In this document: piece by piece, positions 6,703 through 14,162 of the stretch | How the letters are laid out: the number at the start of each line of letters is the position of its first letter | Position numbering within the stretch: the stretch's first letter is position 1 | Origin: JAEHCY01 sp964519095 | GTDB taxonomy: Bacteria > Pseudomonadota > Gammaproteobacteria > Chromatiales > Chromatiaceae | NCBI GenBank assembly: GCA_964519095.1 | Contig: CAZFHV010000068.1 | Location: forward strand, 1-15,922 | Direction of reading: 5' to 3' | Length of the DNA: 15,922 bases | Program-made: the position numbers and the translations under genes | The notes under the pieces: model-generated | What the model was told of the DNA's origin: nothing | Seen by the model: only the letters and a program-made list of their open reading frames with translations | Databases searched by the model: none

Positions 6703-7754
6703 GCCGCGAGCACCGCGCGGGCGGTCTCCAGCACCTCCTCCACACCGATGGCCCCCATGCAGGTGAAGGCACCGCCGCAGGTGGGGCGCCGACGGCAGGG
6801 GGAGCAGGGCAGCCGATGGTAGAGCACCCGGGCGTTGGCGCGGCCGGTCTCGCGATAGGGGCAGGTAGCGCCGAAGAGCAGGACCGAGGGTCGCGAGAAG
6901 GCGATGCCCATGTGACTCAGGCCCGTGTCCACCCCCACCACCAACGCCGCACCCTTGATCAGGGCCGCGGCCTCACGCAGGCTGGTGCGGCCCACCAGGT
7001 CCAGGGGCGCCGACTCGCCCTCCTCCACCAGCCCGGCCACGCGATCCCGATCACCGGGGCCGCCGAGCAGAATCGACGTCAGGCCGAGGTCCCCCTGGAG
7101 CCGCTGGGCCAGGACTCGCCAGCGTTGGTCGAACCAGTGCTTCTGGGGCCTGGTGGTGAAGGGACAGAGTGCCGCATAGCCGTTCCCCAGACCCCGCTGC
7201 GCCAGGAGCCCCCGCGCGCTGATCTCGTCGGTCTCCCCCAGCCCCACCTCCATGGCGAAGCCCTCGAATGGCAGCCCGAGCTGCTCGGCCAGGTAGCGAT
7301 ACTCGGAGCCGATGAGCTCGGGGTGGCCGCCCCGGGGCAGCCGCTGGGTCATGAGCCACTGGCTGCCCTCCCGCGACCCCAGCCCCAGCCGCGCCGGTGC
7401 CCCGCTCAGCCAGGTGAGGAGGCCACTCTTCATCAGCCCCTGGAGGTCGATGGCGAGATCGAAGCCCTGCCGCCGGAGATCGGCACGCAACGCCCGCACC
7501 CTCCTTCCCAGCTCCCGAAATTGGCGTCCCCGCCACAGCCGGCGCCACTGGGTCAGCGGCACCGGGATCACCCCGTCGAGGGCGGGATGGGCCTCCAGGA
7601 GTCCCAGATACTCGGATTGCACCAGCCAGCTGATGTGCGCGCCGGGGAACCTCCCCCGCAGGGCGCGCACCAGGGGGGTGGCGAAGAGGATGTCGCCGAT
7701 GGCGCTCAGTCGCACCAGCAGAATGCGCCGGGGGGTCGCGGGCAGGCTGATCAA
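6699..7754 (-). CDS. Glycosyltransferase family 9, heptosyltransferase-like (LPS core)
   Basis: GT9 enzymes transfer heptose from ADP-heptose to the Kdo or heptose of the LPS inner core, at the cytoplasmic face of the inner membrane. The protein starts with ILLVRLSAIGDILFATPLVR (residues 11-30), which includes the conserved SAIGD Asp. FDLAIDLQGLMKSG, CPFTTRPQKHWF and VVGVDTGLSHMGIAF follow, the last being the nucleotide-binding DTGxxH region. A cysteine cluster C-x2-C-x5-C-x5-C stands near the C terminus, as in many GT9 proteins. I chose the TTG at 7754 (351 residues), because AGGGAG lies 6 nt upstream. An ATG at 7832 would add 26 residues and overlap ispH by 38 nt. hldE in the same cluster would supply the donor. 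Whether it is heptosyltransferase I or II is not resolved. Confidence 0.88.
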   Translation of the reverse strand: MISLPATPRRILLVRLSAIGDILFATPLVRALRGRFPGAHISWLVQSEYLGLLEAHPALDGVIPVPLTQWRRLWRGRQFRELGRRVRALRADLRRQGFDLAIDLQGLMKSGLLTWLSGAPARLGLGSREGSQWLMTQRLPRGGHPELIGSEYRYLAEQLGLPFEGFAMEVGLGETDEISARGLLAQRGLGNGYAALCPFTTRPQKHWFDQRWRVLAQRLQGDLGLTSILLGGPGDRDRVAGLVEEGESAPLDLVGRTSLREAAALIKGAALVVGVDTGLSHMGIAFSRPSVLLFGATCPYRETGRANARVLYHRLPCSPCRRRPTCGGAFTCMGAIGVEEVLETARAVLAA

Positions 7755-7794
7755 GGGCAGCTCCCTGCCCGACGCCCCAAGGAGCCGAGTCGGA

Positions 7795-8775
7795 TCAATC
7801 GCCCTGGTCGGGAGCGACGCTCGGACGGGCATTAGCGCCCCGAACCAGGGCTTGCAAGGGCTTGGGCAGGGCGAACACCACCTCCTCGCGGATCCCCGCC
7901 TGTGCCTCGATGCGCTCCGCCCCCCAAGCCCGCAGTCGCTCGATCACCCGTTCCACCAGGATCTCCGGCGCGGAAGCACCCGCGGTGACCCCGATCTGCC
8001 CCACCCCTTCGAGCCAGTCGCGGCGGATATCCTCTGGGCCATCGATGAGGAAGGCGCGCGTGCCCTGCTTCTCGGCGATCTCCCGCAGACGGTTGGAGTT
8101 GGAGCTGTTGGGGGAGCCCACCACCAGGACCAGCTCGCAGCGATTGGCCAGGTCCTTGGCCGCATCCTGGCGGTTCTGGGTCGCGTAGCAGATGTCGCTC
8201 TTCTTGGGGCCCTGGATCCCCGGAAAGCGCGCCCGCAGCAGGGCCACGATCCCCTCGGTGTCGTCCACCGACAGGGTGGTCTGGGTCACGTAGGCCGCCC
8301 CAGCCCCGTCCTCGATGGGCAGATCCGCCACGTCCTCCCCGGAGGCCACCAGATGGATGCGTCCGCGACCCCGGCACTGGCCCATGGTCCCCTCCACCTC
8401 CGGGTGCCCCCGGTGGCCGATCAGCACCACCTCGAAGCCCTGCTTGCAGTAGCGGGCCACCTCTAAGTGCACCTTGGTGACCAGGGGGCAGGTGGCATCG
8501 AACACCCGCAGCCCCCGCCGGTCCGCCTCCTCCCGCACCGCTTGGGCGACCCCGTGAGCGCTGAAGATCACGGTGTTGCCGTCGGGGATCTCCGCCAGCC
8601 CATCGACGAAGATCGCCCCCCGCCGCCGCAGATCCTCGACCACGAAACGGTTGTGCACCACCTCGTGGCGGACGTAGATCGGCGCCCCGAGGCATTCCAG
8701 GGCGCGCTCCACGATCTCGATGGCGCGATCGACCCCGGCGCAAAAACCGCGCGGATTGGCCAGCAGTATGTCCAT
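7795..8775 (-). CDS. ispH: 4-hydroxy-3-methylbut-2-enyl diphosphate reductase IspH (LytB)
   Basis: IspH is the last enzyme of the MEP pathway. It is a cytosolic iron-sulfur reductase turning HMBPP into IPP and DMAPP. All three cluster cysteines are present: Cys12 (NPRGFCAGVDRAI), Cys96 (FDATCPLVTKVH) and Cys196 (SDICYATQNRQ). The substrate residues are also seen: His41, His74 (SAHGV), His124 with Glu126 (HRGHPE), Thr167 (TQTTLS) and SPNSSNS (221-227). It has 326 residues against 316 in E. coli, the excess being a C-terminal tail. The ATG at 8775 matches the family start. It heads the LPS cluster and has a good promoter 45 nt upstream. Isoprenoid supply for undecaprenyl phosphate may explain the link, but this could simply be local gene order. 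Confidence 0.97.
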   Translation of the reverse strand: MDILLANPRGFCAGVDRAIEIVERALECLGAPIYVRHEVVHNRFVVEDLRRRGAIFVDGLAEIPDGNTVIFSAHGVAQAVREEADRRGLRVFDATCPLVTKVHLEVARYCKQGFEVVLIGHRGHPEVEGTMGQCRGRGRIHLVASGEDVADLPIEDGAGAAYVTQTTLSVDDTEGIVALLRARFPGIQGPKKSDICYATQNRQDAAKDLANRCELVLVVGSPNSSNSNRLREIAEKQGTRAFLIDGPEDIRRDWLEGVGQIGVTAGASAPEILVERVIERLRAWGAERIEAQAGIREEVVFALPKPLQALVRGANARPSVAPDQGD

Positions 8776-8819
8776 CGGCGCTCGAACACCCCGGGGATGG
8801 GAAGGCGGGAAGAGCGGGG

Positions 8820-8849
8820 ATTGTAGGTCAGTTCCGACGCCCCCGGCAA
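8820..8849 (-). promoter_or_regulatory. Putative promoter of the ispH-LPS cluster
   Basis: On the minus strand, TTGCCG (8849-8844) and TACAAT (8825-8820) are separated by 18 nt. They match the sigma-70 consensus at four and five of six positions. Transcription would start near 8812, leaving a ~37-nt leader before the ispH ATG. No other convincing promoter appears in the cluster, which agrees with one long transcript down to waaA. Confidence 0.55.
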
Positions 8850-8895
8850 AGGCGAGGTCCTCCTTCCCGGGTGAGCCCGCTCCCCTCTGGGGCCC

Positions 8896-8901
8896 TATAC
8901 T
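8896..8901 (+). promoter_or_regulatory. Possible -10 element for the AAA+ ATPase gene
   Basis: TATACT (8896-8901) is a five-of-six match to the -10 consensus, about 33 nt before the ATG at 8934. I see no good -35 hexamer at 16-18 nt upstream, so the promoter may be weak or need an activator. It is divergent from the ispH promoter ~70 bases away, in the same 158-base intergenic region. Confidence 0.35.
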
Positions 8902-8933
8902 GTTGCGGTCCCCGGCGCCAGGATGCCGCCCCC

Positions 8934-10418
8934 ATGAACGACCTCCGAGACCTCGAGCTCCTGCTTTCTGTCCACACCCCCATCCTGGTCATCGAGTCCC
9001 TGGAGGAGCCGCGGGTGCTGGAGATCCTGGTGCGGCTCGGCGTCCAATCGGGCCGCCCGGTGTTTCGCTGGAGTCTGGCGGAAGGGCTCGCCCGCGCCGA
9101 CCGGCCGCTCCCCCCGCAGCGCACCACCGCGGAGCCGGTGGAGGTGCTCCGCCACATCAAGGCCACCAGCCTGCCCGGACTCTACGTCCTCTTGGACTTC
9201 CACCCCTTCTTGGAGCATCCCCTGCACGTGCGCCTGATCAAGGAGATCGCCCAGGGGCACGCGGAGCTGGCGCGCACCCTGATCTTCCTCAGCCACCGCC
9301 TGGAGGTGCCCCCCGAGGTGCGCCACTTGAGCGCCCGCTTCAGCCTGAGCCTTCCCGACCGGGCGCGGCTCCTGGGGCTGATTCGCGAGGAAGCGGAGCT
9401 GTGGCAGGGCGAGCGCCCGGGCCGGAGCGTCCGCGCCGATCGCACGGCGGTGGAGCAGTTGGCCGGCAACCTGTTGGGGGTGAGCGAATCCGACGCCCGG
9501 CGCCTCATCCGCAACGCCATCCACCGCGACGGGGCCATCACCCAGGAAGACGTCCAGGACGTGATGCGCGCCAAGTACGAGCTGCTGAGCCCCGAGGTGG
9601 CCATCAGTTTCGAGTACGACACCGCCCGCTTCGCGGACCTGGCGGGGCTGGAGAACCTCAAGGCCTGGCTGGAGCGACGCCGCGCCCCCTTCCTCGCCCC
9701 TGGCGACCCGGCGGACCGCCCCCGGGGGGTGATGTTGCTCGGGGTCCAGGGCTGCGGCAAGAGCCTCGCCGCCAAGGCCACCGCCGGCCGCTTCGGGGTG
9801 CCCCTGTTGCGGCTGGACGTCGGGGCCCTCTACGACAAGTACATCGGGGAGACGGAGAAGAACCTCCGCCACGCCCTCCAGGTGGCCGAGGTGATGGCCC
9901 CCTGCGTGCTCTGGCTCGACGAGATCGAGAAGGGACTCTCCACCAGCTCTGGCGACGAGGGGGTGGGCCAGCGGCTGCTCGGCACCTTTCTCACCTGGCT
10001 CGCCGAGAACGATCGCCCGGTCTTCGTAGTGGCCACCGCCAACGACATCGAACGGCTCCCCCCGGAGCTCCTGCGTAAGGGCCGCTTCGATGAGATCTTC
10101 TTCGTGGACCTGCCCGACCCCGACAGCCGCCGGCTGCTGTTTCAGATCCACCTGGGCCGCCGCCAGCTCGACCCCGCCGACTTCGACCTCCCGACCCTGG
10201 CGGAGGCCACGGCGGGCTTCTCGGGGGCGGAGATCGAGGCGGTGGTGGTCTCCGCCCGTTACGCCGCCCAGACCGAGCAGCGCGGCCCTACTACCGCCGA
10301 CCTGGCCCTGGAGATCGCCCGCACCCAGCCCCTGTCGGTGGTGATGGCCGAGGAGATCGCAGGCCTCCGGGCCTGGGCCGAGGACCGTACGGTTCCGGCC
10401 CATCCCGCCCAGTCCTGA
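8934..10418 (+). CDS. Ycf46-like AAA+ ATPase
   Basis: This 494-residue protein has an N-terminal region without a recognised catalytic motif (about 1-225) and a C-terminal AAA+ module. The module shows ADLAGLENLKAWLERRR (234-250), Walker A GVQGCGKS (270-277), Walker B VLWLDE (325-330), sensor-1 VATAN (366-370) and arginine-finger candidates in LRKGRFDE (380-387). GFSGAEIE (428-435) lies in the lid. The N-terminal architecture, the RGVMLLGVQGCGKSLAAKA type of Walker A and the DEIEKG stretch point to the Ycf46 group of cyanobacteria, plastids and proteobacteria, whose role is poorly defined. The ATG at 8934 has AGGA 10 nt upstream; the longer frame to 8871 covers the likely promoter. Only 23 nt separate it from the EgtB-like gene, so the two are probably co-transcribed. 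Confidence 0.9.
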   Translation: MNDLRDLELLLSVHTPILVIESLEEPRVLEILVRLGVQSGRPVFRWSLAEGLARADRPLPPQRTTAEPVEVLRHIKATSLPGLYVLLDFHPFLEHPLHVRLIKEIAQGHAELARTLIFLSHRLEVPPEVRHLSARFSLSLPDRARLLGLIREEAELWQGERPGRSVRADRTAVEQLAGNLLGVSESDARRLIRNAIHRDGAITQEDVQDVMRAKYELLSPEVAISFEYDTARFADLAGLENLKAWLERRRAPFLAPGDPADRPRGVMLLGVQGCGKSLAAKATAGRFGVPLLRLDVGALYDKYIGETEKNLRHALQVAEVMAPCVLWLDEIEKGLSTSSGDEGVGQRLLGTFLTWLAENDRPVFVVATANDIERLPPELLRKGRFDEIFFVDLPDPDSRRLLFQIHLGRRQLDPADFDLPTLAEATAGFSGAEIEAVVVSARYAAQTEQRGPTTADLALEIARTQPLSVVMAEEIAGLRAWAEDRTVPAHPAQS

Positions 10419-10441
10419 CCCTTTCCCCGGGGAGACCTCCC

Positions 10442-11638
10442 TTGATCGCCACCCCGCCCAGCCTCCTCGGCCCCCTGAGCGCTCTCCAGGAGCTGCAGCG
10501 CCAGCTCCTGGGCTCCGTGCCCGAGGCCGACACCCACCGTTGCTTTTCCCCGGAGCAGGCCTCCCTGGCCTGGTACCTCGGCAGCAGCGTCTTTCGCGAG
10601 AGTCTCTGGCTCGATGAGGTGGTGCGGGGCGATGAGGCCGTCACGGCACGGGTCCGTCACCTGTTCTCGCCGGGGCCCTTGTCGGTCGCGGAGCGCTGCG
10701 CTGCGCTCCCGCCGCGGGAGCACCTGCTGGCCTGGGCGGGGCAGATCCAGGACGAGCACCTGCGGCTGCTCGCCAGCCCCGGCGCCCTGCCGGAGCACCC
10801 GCTCCTGGCGGACCAGCGGCTGCAGTGGTTCCTGCTCCAGGACGGGGCCAAGGACTACGAGCGCATGCTGGCGGTGCTCCACCAGCGGCGCCTGAGCCAA
10901 CCCCTCGGGGATTTCCGGGTGACGGAGCCCCTCGACCCCCAGCCGCTGAGTCTCGACCTGGTGGCGGTGCACCAGGGTCATTACCGGGTGGGATCACGCG
11001 GGGAGCCCGCCGCCTACGACAACGAGCTGCCCCCCCAGGCGGTTCAGCTCAGTGCCTTCCGCATCGCCCGACGACCCGCCAGCCAGGCGGAGTTCCTCGG
11101 CTTCCTGATCGCGGGCGGCTACCGGGACCGATCCCTCTGGACGGAGGCCGGCTGGGGGTGGCGCGAGGCCCAGGGGATCGAGCATCCGCTTCATTGGCGC
11201 CGGGACGATCGGGGCCACTGGTACGGGGTGGCCCTCAACGGACCCCTGGAGCTCCTGCCGGAGCAGCCGGTCTCGGGCCTGAGCCACCACGAAGCCCTGG
11301 CCTTCGCCGCCTGGGTGGGCTCACTGGGAGGGGCCGCCGCCGGGGCGGTGCTGCAGCACGAGTACCAGTGGGAGGTGGCTGCCCGGACCGGTCAATTGGA
11401 AGGCACCGGCCAGGTGTGGGAGTGGTGCGCCAACCCCTTCCACCCCTACCCCGAGTTCAGCCCCTTCCCCGATGCCTCCACATCCCAGATCCATTTCGGT
11501 GAGACCCGGCGCAGCCTGCGGGGGGGCTGCCTGCACACCCGGCCGGTGCTGCGGCGCTTGAGCCTGCGGCACTGGGCGGAACCGGAGGATCGGACCGGCG
11601 TCGCCGGCCTGCGGCTGGTGTTTCCGCCCACCGACTAG
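10442..11638 (+). CDS. EgtB/SUMF1-like protein lacking the iron ligands
   Basis: This 398-residue protein has the two-part plan of EgtB-like sulfoxide synthases. An N-terminal DinB-like helical bundle (about 10-155) is followed by an FGE-sulfatase (SUMF1, C-type-lectin-like) domain (about 172-395). The latter shows QWEVAARTG (309-317), GQVWEWCANPF (324-333), RGGCLHTRP (360-368) and GVAGLRLV (386-393). In EgtB, iron is held by three histidines, one in a WxLGH motif and two in HX3HXE. Here the first site reads WYLGS (Ser48) and the second DGAKDYE (Asp134 and Asp138; the Glu is kept). A classic 3-His iron centre cannot form, so ergothioneine or formylglycine chemistry is unlikely. The TTG start follows GGGGAG by 7 nt; there is no early ATG. 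It is probably an operon partner of the AAA+ ATPase. Function unknown. Confidence 0.82.
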   Translation: MIATPPSLLGPLSALQELQRQLLGSVPEADTHRCFSPEQASLAWYLGSSVFRESLWLDEVVRGDEAVTARVRHLFSPGPLSVAERCAALPPREHLLAWAGQIQDEHLRLLASPGALPEHPLLADQRLQWFLLQDGAKDYERMLAVLHQRRLSQPLGDFRVTEPLDPQPLSLDLVAVHQGHYRVGSRGEPAAYDNELPPQAVQLSAFRIARRPASQAEFLGFLIAGGYRDRSLWTEAGWGWREAQGIEHPLHWRRDDRGHWYGVALNGPLELLPEQPVSGLSHHEALAFAAWVGSLGGAAAGAVLQHEYQWEVAARTGQLEGTGQVWEWCANPFHPYPEFSPFPDASTSQIHFGETRRSLRGGCLHTRPVLRRLSLRHWAEPEDRTGVAGLRLVFPPTD

Positions 11639-11646
11639 GCGCGCCG

Positions 11647-11670
11647 TCGCGGCGAGGGCGCCGCTCCTAC
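11647..11670. repeat. REP-like palindrome
   Basis: GCGGCG (11649-11654) and CGCCGC (11659-11664) form a 6-bp stem around AGGG. On the minus strand the element begins GTAGGAGCGGCG and ends CGCCGCGA. This is the plan of the GTAGGAGCGGC-type REP sequences scattered between genes in many GC-rich gammaproteobacteria. It sits 9 bases past the EgtB-like gene and 34 bases from the end of nadC, the usual convergent intergenic site. There is no U tract, so it is not a standard terminator, though it may protect or end both transcripts. Only one copy is in the window. Confidence 0.55.
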
Positions 11671-11703
11671 CTTGCGCCACGAGGATGCGAAGAGAGTCAG
11701 CCC

Positions 11704-12540
11704 TCAGAGGAAGCGCATGGAGAGGTCTACCGCCTGCACGTCCTTGGTGAGGTCCCCCACCGAGATGTCGTCCACCCCGGTCTCGGCGATGGCGCGGATG
11801 GTGGCGAGGCTCACCCCGCCCGAGGCCTCCAGGCGGGCGCGTCCCCCCGCGAGGGCCACGGCCTCTCGCAGCCGTTCCAGGGTGAAATTGTCGAGCAGGA
11901 CGTGCTCGGCGCCCCCATCCAGGGCCACCTGGAGCTGCTCCAGGGACTCCACCTCGATCTCCACGTCCACCCCGCCCCCCACGCGGGCGGCCGCCGCCAG
12001 GGCCGCCGGTATGGAGCCCGCGGCCTGGATGTGGTTCTCCTTGATCAAGATGGCGTCGTAGAGCCCCATACGGTGGTTGTGGCAGCCGCCGCAGGTGACC
12101 GCGTACTTCTGCTGCACCCGCAGCCCCGGCAGGGTCTTGCGGGTGTCGAGCACCCGCGCCCCGGTGCCGGCCACGGCATCGGCGTAGCGGCGCGCCTGGG
12201 TCGCGGTGCCGGAGAGGGTCTGGAGGTAGTTGAGCGCGGTGCGCTCGCCGCTCAGCAGGGCTCGGGCGCTACCCGCGAGCCGGCACAAGAGCTGCCCCGG
12301 GGCGATGAGCTCCCCGTCGCGAGCCAGCCAGTCGACGGACACGCCGGGCTCGATCAATCGGAACACCGTCTCGAACCAGGCAGTCCCGCAGAGCACCGCG
12401 GCCTGACGGGTGATCACCTGGGCCTGGGCGCGGGCCTCCGCTGGGACCAGGCCGGCGGTGAGGTCGCGCGCCCCCAGGTCCTCGTCCAGGGCGATTCGGA
12501 CCTGGCGCTCGATCTCGGCGAGGGGGGGAAGCTTGGGCAT
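11704..12540 (-). CDS. nadC: Nicotinate-nucleotide pyrophosphorylase (carboxylating) NadC
   Basis: NadC (quinolinate phosphoribosyltransferase) is cytosolic and makes nicotinate mononucleotide from quinolinate and PRPP in de novo NAD synthesis. The 278 residues match the family length. The N-terminal domain has DEDLGARDLT (19-28). The barrel domain has SGERTALNYLQTLSG (97-111), LDTRKTLPGLR (131-141), GGCHNHRMGL (151-160), LIKENH (165-170), LDNF (216-219), EASGGV (238-243) and SVGDLT (260-265), covering the basic substrate-binding residues and the acidic phosphoribosyl site. The ATG at 12540 fits the family start. It is transcribed alone, divergent from ampD and convergent with the EgtB-like gene. 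nadA and nadB are not in the window. Confidence 0.97.
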   Translation of the reverse strand: MPKLPPLAEIERQVRIALDEDLGARDLTAGLVPAEARAQAQVITRQAAVLCGTAWFETVFRLIEPGVSVDWLARDGELIAPGQLLCRLAGSARALLSGERTALNYLQTLSGTATQARRYADAVAGTGARVLDTRKTLPGLRVQQKYAVTCGGCHNHRMGLYDAILIKENHIQAAGSIPAALAAAARVGGGVDVEIEVESLEQLQVALDGGAEHVLLDNFTLERLREAVALAGGRARLEASGGVSLATIRAIAETGVDDISVGDLTKDVQAVDLSMRFL

Positions 12541-12578
12541 GGGCGCTAGGGTACCTCGGGGCGGGTTGGATCGCGCCC

Positions 12579-12584
12579 ATTGTA
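12579..12584 (-). promoter_or_regulatory. Possible -10 element for nadC
   Basis: TACAAT on the minus strand (12584-12579) is a five-of-six -10 match, about 38 nt before the nadC ATG. The GC-rich DNA upstream has no convincing -35 hexamer at 16-18 nt spacing. Confidence 0.35.
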
Positions 12585-12637
12585 TGCCGGGGGCCGGCGC
12601 GTGCGCGCGGGCTCTGTCGTGGAGCCCGGTGTCCGCC

Positions 12638-12643
12638 TAGAAT
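12638..12643 (+). promoter_or_regulatory. Possible -10 element for ampD
   Basis: TAGAAT (12638-12643) is a five-of-six -10 match. With a start near 12650 it would leave ~38 nt before the GTG at 12688. The best -35 candidate (CTGTCG, 18 nt upstream) is poor. If this promoter is real it rules out the TTG at 12580 as the ampD start. Confidence 0.35.
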
Positions 12644-12687
12644 GCCGCTCGGCGGCCCACCGCCAGCCACCGAGCCCCGACGAGCGC

Positions 12688-13314
12688 GTGATCAGCCTCC
12701 CATCCCCCAGTCCCGGCGCCGAGCCCCGAGGTGCGCCCCGCGGCTGGCTGCCCGAGGCCCTGCGGGTGCCCTCCACCAACTGCGACCGCCGCCCCCCGGG
12801 GAGCCGGGTCGAGCTGCTGGTGATCCACAACATCAGCCTCCCGCCGCGGGAGTTCGGCGGGCCCTGGATCGAGCAGTTGTTCCAGAACCGCCTCGACCCC
12901 GCCGCCCACCCCTACTTCGCGGCAATCGCCCACCTGCGGGTCTCGGCGCACCTGCTGATCCGCCGCGACGGCACCCTCCTCCAGTTCGTCCCCCTGTACC
13001 TGCGGGCCTGGCATGCCGGGGTCTCCAGTTTCCAGGGACGGGAGCGGTGCAACGACTTCTCCATCGGCATCGAGCTGGAGGGGGCGGACGACATCCCCTT
13101 CCCCGCCGTCCAATACCAGACCCTGGTGCGGGTGACCCGCGAGCTCCAGCGCCGCTACCGGGGTATCCGCCCGGAGCACATCCTGGGCCACAGTGACATC
13201 GCCCCCGGCCGCAAGACCGACCCGGGCCCCTCCTTCGACTGGGCCGAGTACCGGCGCCTGCTCGCGGCCGCGGCTTGCAGGCCGGGGGCCCATTCGCCAC
13301 ACTGGGCGCCATGA
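12688..13314 (+). CDS. ampD: 1,6-anhydro-N-acetylmuramyl-L-alanine amidase AmpD
   Basis: AmpD is a cytosolic zinc amidase that frees the stem peptide from anhydro-muropeptides during peptidoglycan recycling, which in many species keeps AmpC beta-lactamase low. The sequence follows E. coli AmpD closely: LLVIHNISLPPREFGGPW (zinc His47), IAHLRVSAHLLIRRDG (80-95), RAWHAGVSSFQGRERCNDFS (106-125), IGIELEG (126-132, with Glu129 as the likely catalytic residue) and GHSDIAPGRKTDPGP (167-181, zinc His168 and Asp178). The GTG at 12688 gives 208 residues, ~13 more than E. coli before the zinc histidine. A TTG at 12580 is in frame but runs through the likely promoter. Ribosome binding sites are weak for both. 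The stop overlaps ampE as ATGA. Confidence 0.95.
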   Translation: MISLPSPSPGAEPRGAPRGWLPEALRVPSTNCDRRPPGSRVELLVIHNISLPPREFGGPWIEQLFQNRLDPAAHPYFAAIAHLRVSAHLLIRRDGTLLQFVPLYLRAWHAGVSSFQGRERCNDFSIGIELEGADDIPFPAVQYQTLVRVTRELQRRYRGIRPEHILGHSDIAPGRKTDPGPSFDWAEYRRLLAAAACRPGAHSPHWAP

Positions 13315-14162
13315 CCTTCCTCGCCGTGCTGGCCGCCCTCATCGCCGAGCGCTATCTCCTGCACCTGGAGGGACTGCGCGCGGCCCCCTGGTTCGGACGC
13401 TACTTCGACTGGCACCAGTCCCTGCCCGTCCCCCTCGCCTGGCGCTCTGGCCTCCCCGGATACCTGGGTCTGGTGCTGCTGCCGGTGGTAGCGACCGCCG
13501 CCTTGGAGCACCTGCTGACCGGACGCCTCGGGGGCCTTCCCCAGGGGCTCTTCGGCACCCTGGTGCTGCTCTACACCCTGGGTCCCAGCGCGCTGGAGCC
13601 CCAGGTGCAGGCCCTGCTCGCGGCGCGGCGCGGCGGAGATAGCGCCCGGGCAGCGGCCATGGCGGAGGCCCTGAGCCTGCAGGAATCCCCGGCCGGCGGC
13701 GATGCCGCCCGCCTCTGCCAGGGGGTGCTGGTTCAGGCCAACCGCCGGGTGTTCGCGGTGCTCTGTTGGTTCGCCCTCATCGGGCCTGCCGGGGCGGTGC
13801 TCTATCGCTTCTCCCACCAGGTGGTGCAGCTCGCACGTACCCAGGCAAGGGATGGACTGCTGCCGGCCACGGAGCAGGCCCTCGGGGTGCTCGATTGGCT
13901 GCCGGCACGCGCCACGGCCATCGGCTACGCCCTCGCCGGCTGTTTCGAGGGGGCCCTCGCGGGCTGGCGCGGCTGCCTTCGCCATATCGGGACCCTGGCG
14001 CCCGAGCGTCTACTCGGCTGCGCCGGACTGGGGTCCCTCGGCCACGGCGCCCAGGGGGACGAGGCCCTTACCCCGGAGCGTGCGCTCGCGCTCTATCTGC
14101 GCACCCTGGCACTCTGGGTGATCGCCCTCGGCCTGATCGCCCTGCCGGGGTGGCTGTCGTGA
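13311..14162 (+). CDS. ampE: AmpE-like inner membrane protein
   Basis: This 283-residue protein is close to the 284 of E. coli AmpE. It begins MTFLAVLAALIAERYL and has about four hydrophobic segments (near 1-17, 45-65, 155-180 and 262-282). The soluble part carries RRGGDSARAAAMAEAL, and VLDWLPARATAIGYALAGCF near 200 matches E. coli VLDWVPVRLAGVVYALIG. AmpE is described as a signalling modulator acting with AmpD. It is distantly related to CbiB/CobD of cobalamin synthesis, and its biochemical activity is unclear. The ATG overlaps the ampD stop (13311-13314), the usual ampDE arrangement, and its stop overlaps the next gene as GTGA, so all three are probably translationally coupled. Confidence 0.9.
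   Translation: MTFLAVLAALIAERYLLHLEGLRAAPWFGRYFDWHQSLPVPLAWRSGLPGYLGLVLLPVVATAALEHLLTGRLGGLPQGLFGTLVLLYTLGPSALEPQVQALLAARRGGDSARAAAMAEALSLQESPAGGDAARLCQGVLVQANRRVFAVLCWFALIGPAGAVLYRFSHQVVQLARTQARDGLLPATEQALGVLDWLPARATAIGYALAGCFEGALAGWRGCLRHIGTLAPERLLGCAGLGSLGHGAQGDEALTPERALALYLRTLALWVIALGLIALPGWLS

Noticed and set aside
7755..7832. N-terminal extension of the GT9 protein from the ATG at 7832
   Set aside because: It would overlap ispH by 38 nt and has no ribosome binding site. The TTG at 7754 has AGGGAG at ideal spacing. Not fully excluded.
10442..11638. EgtB-like protein as the target protein of a diversity-generating retroelement
   Set aside because: SUMF1/lectin-fold proteins are known targets, but there is no reverse transcriptase, no template repeat and no near-duplicate of its 3' end in the window.
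10442..11638. Functional ergothioneine synthase EgtB
   Set aside because: All three iron-binding histidines are replaced (Ser48, Asp134, Asp138), and no egtD-like methyltransferase is nearby.
12580..12687. N-terminal extension of AmpD from the TTG at 12580
   Set aside because: The extension runs through the TAGAAT -10 candidate and has no similarity to AmpD N termini, so the GTG at 12688 was preferred.
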